Part shown: positions 44,992 to 56,900 of the stretch, in pieces
How positions within the stretch are numbered: position 1 is the first letter of the stretch
How the letters are laid out: each line of letters starts with the position of its first letter
Source: Megaustenia siamemsis
Taxonomy: Eukaryota > Mollusca > Gastropoda > Stylommatophora > Ariophantidae
DNA: 64,000 nucleotides
Direction: 5' to 3'
Assembly: GCA_032433765.1 (NCBI GenBank)
Contig: JAVIAB010000160.1
Coordinates: forward strand, 33,934,202 to 33,998,201
Made by a program: the position numbers and the translations under genes
The notes under the pieces: model-generated
Database searches by the model: none
What the model saw: only the letters and a program-made list of their open reading frames with translations
Told to the model about the DNA's origin: nothing

Positions 44992-47900
44992 GTGACATTT
45001 TAGCTCTAATCTTGGAAATTTTGTATTGTTTATGAATGAACATGTCTAGAGTCTAGTACATTCTTCTCATTTGTAAAATTAATATATTGTATGGAAGTGG
45101 TTTAAATTTGTGACACCATACACATAAATCATAACATTTCTAGCTAAAGTTAAATATTATGTATGAATGGTAATTTTGTAGATCTTGATAACAAGTTTGG
45201 CAAATCTGAGAGTTTCTGGGGGATGCAATATTACATTTTAAGCCACAAAGAAACCATGTATTTCAATTACTTGTGGTTGGATTTAAACCCAGGGTCTTTT
45301 TGTCCAGAGGCCAACATCTTACCTCCAGATAAAAATTTCCCCTTTCTGAGAAAACATAATTTAAACAAAGATCCATGGAGGAAAAGCATGATAGTGTTGA
45401 CAGACATTTCACCAAAGAGAAGGGATGCTTGATATAAAGCTATGGTATAAAAGGTTTGCTAATTAATATTACTCTCTTAGGAGATATAACTCTGACTACA
45501 AAAAAACTGCTGCCTTGTGAAAAGGTCAAGGAACATCAAAGACAAAGAAAGCAGTTCATAACGAATGTGTGCTGAAGATGGATGTAGTGGAAAGCCAGGT
45601 GAAGAACACAGTGCAACACAATCAGCTAACAAATAATAAATGGAAAAAAAGCTTTTGAATTTTCCCAAATGCAGTAATGTCGACTATATTGACAACTAGA
45701 ATCTGTTTTGTTTTAAAGTTAAAATTTTTCTGACAGGTCAGTCAGATGTTGTCACAAGAACTAACAAATTACAACATCAGTTTACACACGGGACTTCAGA
45801 GTGTCAATCAGGAACTGGAACGACAGTCGGTAAATCATTATTTATATTTTTCATAGAAAAATAAGCATTTTAAGTTTCTGTGAATCATGGGATTCTGTCT
45901 GTCTGTCTGCCTGCCTGCCTTGCCCTGTCCTGTCTGTCTGTCTGCCTGCCTGCCTTGCCCTGTCCTGTCTGTCTGCCTGCCTGCCTTGCCCTGTCCTATC
46001 TGTCTAATCTATCTAATCAATCTATTGTCCTTTTAAGCCGAAGACGGCACACCGGGCAGAAATTTAAAACTCTTGTGTCCGATAATCTTGTTATCAAGTG
46101 GCAGATCTTTGCGCAGGACCCACATTGTATCTCGCCATGCAGCTCTGTTCTGGGTAAGTCGCTCAATCTCGGCAAGGGAGCTGATGATTGGCTGTTGTTG
46201 CCTCTCGCCTCTGTGTTCTTTTTAGTGTTTCTCTAGGTTGACCTCCTTTTCTTTTACCCTCAGATTCCATTTGTGAAGGCTTGCTTTGAGATTCTCTTGT
46301 TGTCCCATCTCATCACATGACCAACATATGACCACCTTCTTCTCATGATTATAGATGAAATTGTCGGATGCTTTATTATTTCTCTCATTTCTGCACTAGT
46401 CTTGAATTCATTCCAAGATATACCAAGAATTTCTGGCATGATTTTGTTTAAAGAATGAATATCAATAATTCTATGGTTATGGTTATGGAAGGCCCCGGTA
46501 TCACTACAAACGAATTAAAATCCATAATTGCTCAACCGCCTGTGCCAGTGGAATCATCCAAATTATTAATAATTCTATGAACAGTTAGTGGACATAACTA
46601 CTATGTCCAATTCTCTTTTTTTCTGTTTTTCTTCTCTTATTACTCTCTCTTCATCTTCTTTGACGATCAGCTACTCCTATGCATTTAGATGGTTAGGCCA
46701 GCATGGGTCATGAACAGGACAGTATGTTTGAGGGCTTCACCTGTTTCCCAATCATTTGTCAGGCAAAGTTGTTTCTGTGGGGCTTGCATTTGAATGCTGC
46801 TAGTCTGCACTTACATACATTCCTAGAACATAGATTTAAAACCAGTTGCTGATTAAATCCTGGTGGCATTGTGATCAGTGCACTTGCCTGTCGATTCAAA
46901 GGTTCAGGATTTAAATGCCTTGGCCAAATTATTTTCTGATCTAAAATGATCCCAGGGTCCACCCAGCCTCATTAAGTGATTACCAGAGATATACTTTGGT
47001 TAACTAACTACCACACCTCATGAAAATGAGGCTTAGTACAATGAAGTTATTAACACTTCATTTTTCTTCTTCCTTTCAGCTCCTTGTGGAGCATAGATCT
47101 TCAGCAAACACTTTTCAAGCCCTTCTTTTTCTCGCCATTCTTTCAAGATCATCTCAAGTCTTCCCTGTCAACTTCACCTCTACTTCCACCTGTCCTCTTA
47201 AAGAATATTTTGGTCTTCCCTTTGTCTCTTCCTCTGAAAATTAAAAAAAATGGCCTGTAACATAAAACTCTCAGTTGGCTTCCACAGTGTGTTGTAACAC
47301 TTTAATACCCAAAGACAATCGCTGTGAAATCACCTTTACCCCACCAGTTGCTGAGTTTAAAATTATATTGATCAGTATGTAATGTTAAGATTTTGTTCAT
47401 TTATGTGTGTGTGTTTCTTTTAGTTTATTTAGCTTTCATATGCATTTATAAATAATATATATGTCATTTTTAGAGTTCTTAAATGTTATTGAGTTATTGA
47501 GTTATTTGCGGGTCATCATCATTGCACTCCGAACACGTCCATAGGTGCTCAGATCCCCTCCTCAGAAATTCCCTCAGTGTCCAGCGACTGACGACTCCAG
47601 TTCTATGTTGGTTGATAAGTCTTCTTACACGGCCACTAAGTTTTTCATTTCTGGCTGTGCTCATCTTAACTCCCATTTCCATCATCCGAAGAAGTGACGT
47701 GGATCTGTGTTTGTTGGAGTCCTGTGCTCTTCCCACATCTCGGAGGGCATCGATGATGTCCGCCCGATCCATTGGTTGCAAACATATATAACATACATTG
47801 GGCTGCATCTGAATACATAAACTTACCGTCGTCATAGAATTAGATGATATTGTCACTGAACATCGATGCTGTGGATGGTCCAGACTCACGTGCACTTACT

Positions 47901-50900
47901 CAGTAGCACGTTCCAGAACCCGTTTCCACGTTATAAACTGGCCAACTCCAGTAACTAGCTCTACAGCACGCGGATATACTGAGAGCCTTCCACAAATTAA
48001 ATTAATTACACGTCCTTAACGACAGACCGGCGTAAACAAACCGCCATTTTTTATGTGTTCAATAGTGCGATCAACAAGGATGAGTATAAGTGATGAAATA
48101 AGGAAATTGTAACAAAATACAATGAATCAAAAGAAGCAACGTGATTTACATCAAATAGAAAGTGCATACAATCACATGATCCCTTAAAATATCAATAAAA
48201 ACAAAGAAATAAACAGAAAAGTTCACTGGAAATCAGCACTTATCTGTGAGTCTTCTGAAAAAGCCAGCAAACAGGGCACCATATTAACATTCTTAAATGT
48301 TATGCAGAGACAGTCTTAAAATATGGATGTGAATCATGGACAATAGGACAACAGACAAGAAAATCACTGGAGTCTGTAGAAATGTGGTTTTACAGAAGAA
48401 TGTTGAGAATACCATGGACAGCTAAGAAAAGTAATGAAAATGTTCTGAAAGAGGCCAAAACAAAAAGAGAGCTAATTTCCAATCTTAGGAAGAAACAATC
48501 ATCATTTTGTGGTCATGTAATGAGAAGGGAACAGCTGGAAAATATTGTAACAACTGGGAAAATTGAGGGATGAAGAGATAGAGGGAAGCAAAGAGAAAAG
48601 ATACCAGACAGCTTAAGAGAATGGCTTGGCAGAAGGTCAACAACAGAAATGATAAATAACTGTCGAGGTCAAAAGTTGTAGAGAGACATGATCACCTACG
48701 CCAGTAGGCCCTGTAGTTGATGATGATGATTATGATGACGATGTCATTTTTAATAAAGTATATAGTTTGTAAATAACTAAATACAATCCATACAGCTGTA
48801 AAGAAATTGCTATGAAAACAACAGACCAACAGGATGCCCTAGAGTAAACTATCACAAATTGTATCTCTTTTCAATGATAAAGGCAGATGAAACAAGAAAA
48901 AAGACGACAATGTCTAAATGAATGTGTAGCACAAAAACCAAGCTTAACAACCACAAGTACAATCGTGACAGCAACGGAAAGCAAATTAATCATTAAAAAT
49001 AAGATAGTCGGAGTAGAATGTGTTAATCATAGATAGTGTGCTTATGCTTGCTTACATGTTAATATTTTTTAATGACCCTGATGCATTTGTCAGCAAATGT
49101 AGACCAGATCATATGAATGAATATGCACTATGTTCTATCTATTTGTGTGAGTGAAGTATTGTTTGATTTGGGTATTTATATGCAAATTGTGTTTCATTAC
49201 AGGTTAGGATAAACACACTAGAAGAATTCACGACATCACATTCTCTAAGTTCTGCTGTCAGTGTGAACAGCACAGTCATCAATGAAATGGTCACTAAATT
49301 CCTTCGGGAAAAGGTGAAATCTTTATGTCATCTCTAAAAGTTATATGTGTACATTTCACAAATCGATCTATCTTTCATTCACCTGAAGTTTTGTCTATCA
49401 TCATCATCATCAAGTACCATGCCTACTAGAGTAGGTATTCATGTCTCCCCACAACTTTCGATCTCGACAGTTATTTATCATTTCCATTGTTGACCTTCTG
49501 CCAAGCCATTCTCTTAAGCTGTCTGGTATTTTTTCTCTTCGCTTCCCTCTATCTCTTCATCCCTCAATTTTTCCAGTTGTTACAATATATTCCAGCTGTT
49601 CCCTTCTCATTACATGGCCAAAAAAATTATGATTGGTTGCCTTTTCTGAGTCCACTGTTTTTTCTATATCTGCAATGTAATTTCTTGTATAAGTAAGTAA
49701 AAAGTAAAGAGCCCCTGTCATGCCAATGGCGCATAGGGAATATGGTGCTATCTATCTATCTATTGTCCTTTCAAGCCGAAGACAGCACATGGGGCAGAAC
49801 CACAATCTCAAAAACAGAAACATTGCATGCCAAAATAGCACATATTGCAGAGATCACTGCTTCTAAAATCTATGGCTCTGTTTCCATAACAATACTTTTT
49901 ACAATGACAGCTTGTCAAGCCATCGATCAACCTTCTTAGTCGCCTCTTACGACATGACTGGAAGGTCAGTGTCACTATTCTTTACTCATAATGAGGTCCC
50001 GGTAACACACAGGAAATATGGTGTTAGTGACCATAAATTTTACAGACCTTCAGCACATGATTTTTGGGGTAATGTGGTCGGTATTATGCCCGTGCTGCTT
50101 TCTATCTATCTATTGACCTTTCGAGCCGTAACCGGCCCATAGGGCGTAGACCAAGATACACCTTCTCCTATATGGATTTTTTGTTCTAGCAGTTTTCTTT
50201 TAAAGATATTTTATCAAATCTCGCCATCTGTCTCTGTTCTGTGCAAGCAGTTCTATCTCATTGAGGGAGCCGACTCCTGCTGCTCTTGCCTCTCTCATCA
50301 ATGTTCTTCTCAGTGTCTCCCTGGGTCTTCCTCTTTTTCTTTTACCTGTTGTTTCCCATATGAGGGCTTGCTTTGCTATTCGGTTATTATCTCTTCTCAT
50401 CACATGTCCAACGTATGACCATCGTCTTTTCTTTATTACTGAAGATATTAGTGGTTGATTGGCGATTTCTCTAATTTCCTCATTTGTTTTGAATTCATTC
50501 CGTGCCGCTTTACTTTCCCTGAAAAAAAATTGGTACCCATTTAAGGCTGGGTGAACCCGGAAGCCGTCAGTTGGGATCGAACTCTACCTCTTGTCCTTTG
50601 TAATTTCTTTTATAAGTTTACTTATTATATTACTATTATACAGTTTTACCGATTGATTATTTAACTTTAAAATCAAAACATCTACGAGAAGCACAAACAC
50701 ATTTATCATGATCAGGTCACTCTTGGGCTATTATTTTCCAATTGCAACGTTTGGTTGCAGAACAAGTTCACTAACTTAGACAATTTAAATGAAAATGTCA
50801 ACATTTTTTTTACTGCTTGACTTGAATAAGATATTCTTTTAGTTATACAGTTTACTGTATGATTATAATATTTGCACCTTTTGGCTAACACACCAAATTT

Positions 50901-53900
50901 CATCACACAAAACTTTATTAATATTTATATATTTATTTATATTTACATATTAAGAGAGAGAGAGTTCATCTGTGTTATTTAGAGCCAATTTTGACCTGTG
51001 GAAGCGAATCATGAACAGTAGACAAACAAATGAAAAGACAATTGGAGGCTACAGACATAGAATTTCTTACAAGGATTGTGAGAGTTCCCAGACAGTTATA
51101 AAGACTAATGAGGAAGTTATAAAAGATGCCAACAACGAAAGAGAACCTCTAAAAAACAGAAAGAAACAATTTACATTTTTCAGGCACATCATGAAAAGAG
51201 GTAAGTTGGAATACTTGGTTACAACTAGAAAAATACAGGGAAGGAAAGATCACAGACAACAAAGAGAGATAATGCTAGATAGCTTGGTGTAAATGCAGTA
51301 TATTGTCAACTACAGAATTGATACGATGCACTGTGGTCAGGGATTTGTGGATGGACATGATTGCCTACACAAACTGGTCTGGCACATGATAATGTTGGTG
51401 ATGCTCTTCTGTGATGTGAGCAGAGGTGATAAGTAATGAAATCTATACATGAAAGCCTCTACTACATATGGAACACTTGTGGTCAGCATTAGATATATAT
51501 GTATGTTGATATATTATATTCCCTATACACCATTTGATGTGATGGGGCTCTTTAATTTACTTTTTATGTTGATATATTTGTCCTGTCTGCTGGCATATGT
51601 TCTCATTGGTTTAATTCTGCAGTTCAGCTAGTAATGTTATTGTGACAAGTGAATAAGTTTTGTGTAAGTTTCTCAAGCGGTGACATAAATAGTGGAACTT
51701 TTCAAAGAAATTGTATACTGGTCTTTGACATTTTTCTTCTGCACTCTGACTGGTTGGTTCCCTTTCCTGAGTTCACTAAGTATCATCAGGTTGGTTCCTT
51801 TTCCTGGGTTCACTAAGTATCATCAGGTTGGTTGCTTTTCCTGTGTCCACTAAGTATCATCTGTTTGGTTCCCTTGCCTGTGTTCACTAAGTATCATCTG
51901 TTTGGTTCCCTTTCCTGAGTTCACTAAGTATCATCAGGTTGGTTCCCTTTCCTGTGTCCACTAAGTATCATCTGTTTGGTTCCCTTGCCTGTGTTCACTA
52001 AGTATTATCTGTTTGGTTCCCTTTCCTGAGTTCACTAAGTATCATCAGGTTGGTTCCCTTTCCTGTGTTCACTAAGTATCATCTGTTTGGTTCCCTTTCC
52101 TGAGTTCACTAAGTATCATCAGGTTGGTTCCCTTTCCTGTGTTCACTAAGTATCATCTGTTTGGTTCCCTTTCCTGAGTTCGCTAAGTATCATCAGGTTG
52201 GTTCCCTTTCCTGAGTTCACTAAGTATCATCAGGTTGGTTCCCTTTCCTGTGTTCACTAAGTATCATCTGTTTGGTTCCCTTTCCTGAGTTCACTAAGTA
52301 TCATCAGGTTGGTTTCCTTTCCTGAGTTCACTAAGTATCATCAGGTTGGTTCCCTTTCCTGTGTTCACTAAGTATCATCTGTTTGGTTCCCTTTCCTGAG
52401 TTCACTAAGTATCATCAGGTTGGTTCCCTTTCCTGTGTTCACTAAGTATCATCTGTTTGGTTCCCTTTCCTGAGTTCACTAAGTATCATCTGTTTGGTTC
52501 CCTTTCCTGAGTTCACTAAGTATCATCAGGTTGGTTCCCTTTCCTGAGTTCACTAAGTATCATCTGTTTGGTTCCCTTTCCTGAGTTCACTAAGTATCAT
52601 CTGTTTGGTTCCCTTTCCTGAGTTCACTAAGTATCATCTGTTTGGTTCCCTTTCCTGAGTTCACTAAGTATCATCTGTTTGATTCCCTTTCCTGAGTTCA
52701 CTAAGTATCATGAGGTTGGTTCCCTTTCTTGAGTTCACTAAGTATCATCTGTTTGGTTGCCCTTTATGAGTTCACTAAGTATCATCTGTTTGGTTCCCTT
52801 TCCTGAGTTCACTAAGTATTATCTGTTTGGTTCCCTTTCCTGAGTTCACTAAGTTTCATGAGGTTGGTTCCCTTTCCTGAGTTCACTAAGTATCATCAGA
52901 TTGGTTGTCCTTTATGAGTTTACATCTAATTTTGAATACATTTGACAGGCATACAAACATCATTGCCCACCTACCTCCCTTGAACTTCCTCCTCTATTGT
53001 ATGGATACCTAGGAACTTAATCTATATCAGGACACAGTACCAGGTACTTATTGAGCAACTTAAATCTGAACTAGACTTGGCATAATTACTGACCAAATTA
53101 TCCATGAATGTGCTGATGGCAAAGTAAAACATGGACGCTGCTGCTATATTCCCTGTACACCTCTAGGCTTAGCAGGCTTCTTTCTTTTGGAAGCTGAAAC
53201 AGTCTTATATAGATACCGTCCGGAAAAGAAAGATGTTCCGGCATAGTGTGATCACATTTCCTCAAAATGTGCATATGATAAAAAAACAAATAGGGGGGGA
53301 CCATATGCATTCTAAGATGTGACAGAGACCTTCCTTCCTTCCTTCTTTTCCTCCTGCCTCTCTCCCTCTTTAAATAATTTTACTAATATATTTTTTTTAT
53401 ATTTGCAAGTTTGTGAGAGTATTCTATAGCAAGCCACTTTTCTGAGATCTCAGGAGAGGAGACAAAGAGAGTAAGGCCACAAAATCTTTGGGGAAGAGAG
53501 GGCAGAAGCAGAGATTAACTGTTTCTGTACAGAAGCTTTTTATCAACGCAACGGAAGAGATTTCAGAAACAAAATTGTCCATGGTTTTAAGAATCAATCT
53601 AGATATTTATATTTATTTAACATATAACATATTATATATAAATGTTTTGATAATTGAACAAGGTATTAGATTTCTAAAAAGACCAACGAGGAAGTTCTCA
53701 AAAAGGCCAACACAAAAAGGGAGCTCTTAAAAAACATCAGAAAGAAGCAATCAACATTTTTCGGGCACATCATGAGAAGAGGAAAGTTGGGATACTTGGT
53801 TACAACTGGCAAAATAAAAGGAAAGAGAGATCACGGATGACAAAGAGAGAAAATACTGGATAGCTTGGTGTCATGGCATGGAAAATAGTCAACAATAGAA

Positions 53901-56900
53901 CTGATACGATGCACTGTAGATAGAAGATTGTGGAGGGACATGATCGCCTACGCCAACCGGCAGGGCACATGATGATGATGATTAGATTTCACCAATACCA
54001 AGATGATATGACATATGTAAAAAGAATATGGTTTGATAGCGTTCACACTAATCAAATTGAACGTGGCGCACTATGTGGGGTAACGTACGTTGCCAAAATA
54101 GGCATGGCGCACAGTGCGGTGAAATGTACGGAAAGAGTTACAAAGATTGGGAAAATGGGGCCAACAATTTGACCTGAAAAATATTTGTTGAATACCTGTA
54201 CTCCATAAGGAGTTGAAAGGAGGAAGATGATTTACAAGTTTCAGAGTTTAAATTTGTTTTATTTTTTATTTTCATTGACCATCTAGATGCCACTTGGGTT
54301 GAACATATCTGAGAGTGGCCTGGGACAGGCAGCAGTGCCAGATAAAATGTCCTACATTGTGCAGAAGGGCGAGGTAAATCTGATAATTTATTTGTATTCA
54401 CTTTAATGGGGCGTGGATGCTCTAAAGAAAAGATATTGGCAAGTCACGAGCTTGAATCCTGCCACATGCAGTGAGAAATTTTCATTTTGAATCCATGATT
54501 TTCTCATGGTTTTACCCTCCCCTGGTTTTTGGGTAGTGAAGTCCAATGTCTAGCCCGTTTGGAAAATAGAAATAAACAAACAGGAGGTCCCATACTCATT
54601 CACTCACTCTAAAGAACTCATTGTTGTTAAAAGTTGAAAAAGAGTAGGCCAAATAATTGCTGCTGTCTGGGCAAAAATTGTCAAGCAAGACTGCCCTTAC
54701 AGAAGATGGATGTGTCCGGCGTAAAGTTGCAGATGTTACGGCTCTGCTGTAAACTGGTGACACAACACATCCATGTCCACTTAACAGGTGATGACCAAGA
54801 ATAATATTTTTAAAATTCATTTGATCACGTTTGCTACAAAAGGGTTCAATACATTCTAATATTGAGCTAGTCTGTTTTTCAGATTTCGTTTTATATTTGA
54901 AATAACAGTGAGAAAGTTAATGAAAATTGATCTAAAACACTTCTTTTGTTCGGACAATTTGGTCAGGTAATCAGAAAAAAGGTTGAAATAAGAGGCTCCC
55001 AAGTTTCTAATGGTATGGAATGTTTTAATTATATAGTACACTGATTTTATAAATGCTTCTATTTATTGTTATGTTTGAAGCATATTAATGCTTTTCGTGA
55101 AATATTTATTCCATCTTGTAAGAGTTGCCTTAATTTTGTATCTAATTTTAAAAAATAGGCTTCTATGGATTACAAGGCAATTTGTATGGGAAAACAGACC
55201 ATTTGTGTGACTTTTTGTGTCTTTATTTTATTTTATTAAATTTAATACGCACATACAATTTTATTTGTAAAAATGTATGCAGAAATGTGAAAAAAGCTCT
55301 GCTTATATCTGTGCTAGCCAATCAAATCGTATGAAACTTTAATTTCAAACAGACTATAAATACTGAGGCCAATCAATGAGTCTAGAAGCACAGCGAAGAG
55401 GTGGAGTATGGTCTGCATGGTTCTGGTTCACCAATCCTGGTGTAAACTATTAGCTATATGAGTCACTTTCAGCTCTGTTGCTGTCAAGCATCTTGCTTCC
55501 TCTTGTCTGTCTGTCTTGTCAGGTCAATCCGTCCGTTCATCCGGAGTATATATATATATATATATTAATCACACACATACATATGCTTATATGTATACAG
55601 CTGTGGTAGAACAGTGGTTAATAAACTGGTTTGCTAGACTAGTTTTCTAGTCCAGCCTTTTTCAGGGAACAAAAAATGGCCTGATGTGGTGCTGACCACA
55701 TTACCCAAATAAATGTGTTGATGGTCATAAAAAAATATGGAAACTAACACCATGTTCCTTAGTTGCCACACTTGAGGTGTGACAAGGTTCATTCTATTTT
55801 CTTTATTGTTTTCGTGCATATGTTTACGACTATTGGCACATTTTTGGGTAAAGTAGTTAGTGCCACAGCAGGCTGTCATATTTCATCCATTTGTACCACA
55901 CAAGACCACCTTAATTTCCAAGAAAGATCCAGTACCCAAGTAAGGCTGGATGATACTTGATCTTCATCCTTCCAGCGCTGGTAGACGTTGCATAAGGCTT
56001 GTAGTGTTCTTCACAGAATGACAACGGAAGAAATTGGAGATCTGGCTAGAGACAAAGATTCTTTCAAATGGGCTGTGGTGAATGCAATGTTCTGCGAAGG
56101 TCATGCAACCTGATGATGATGACATTATGTATTATGGGACAATCCTTACCATTGTTTTACCGTTAATATTTACAGGAGCTCAATGAGACACTTCTTGCTT
56201 TGAGAAGTGAGCTGGACAATTTAGTTGGTCGTGTGGATAGACATGACATCACTCTAACTAACCTGACAAGAGCATTGGACAACATCAAGAGTATGGAGAT
56301 GGTTAAACATTTTGAAAGTTCTCAAGTTCAGACAGGAGTCATACCCACTGACGTAGCAGTGCCACACTCAGGTGAGAAAATTAAAATGGGTAGCCAACCT
56401 CCTTCCTTCCTTCCTTCCTTCCTTCCTTCCTTCCTTCCTTCCTTCCTTCCTTCCTTCCTTCCTTCCTTCCTTCCTTCCTTCCTTCCTTCCTTCCTTCCTT
56501 CCTTCCTTCCTTCCTTCCTTCCTTCCTCCCTCCCTTCCTCCCTCCCTTCCTCCCTCCCTCCCCTCTTCCCTTCCATCTTTCCTTTATCCTTCCTTCCTTC
56601 CTTCCTTCCTTCCTTCCTTCCTTCCTTCCTTCCTTCCTTCCTCCCTTCCTTCCTTCCTTCCCTCCTTCCTTCCCTCCTTCCTCCCTCCCCTCTTCCCTTC
56701 CTTCCTTCCTTCCTACCTCCCACCCTCTTCCCTTCCTTCCTTCCCTTCCATCTTTCCTTCATTCCTCCTTCTGTCCTTCCTTCCTTCCATCCATCTGTTC
56801 TTCCTTCCTGTCTGCATCCCTACCTCCCTGTACTTCATGTTTGAATTTGGCCTTTTGAATTAGTTAAGTAGAATGTCATTCTCACACAGTCAGTCCATGC

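Larger units (their letters stand above)
49693..50599 (-). mobile_element. SINE-1 copy carrying two later insertions
   Basis: Three SINE-1 pieces (49693-49747, 50014-50100, 50502-50599) line up as one copy lacking its head. The outer flanks gtaatttcttgtataagt and gtaatttcttttataagt (49675 and 50600) form an 18-bp target duplication with one mismatch. Confidence 0.88.

Noticed and set aside
56200..56863. Long open frames rich in PSFL (plus) and GRKE (minus)
   Set aside because: They are translations of the CCTT microsatellite. Only 56176-56371 is a real exon, bounded by an AG acceptor and a GT donor.
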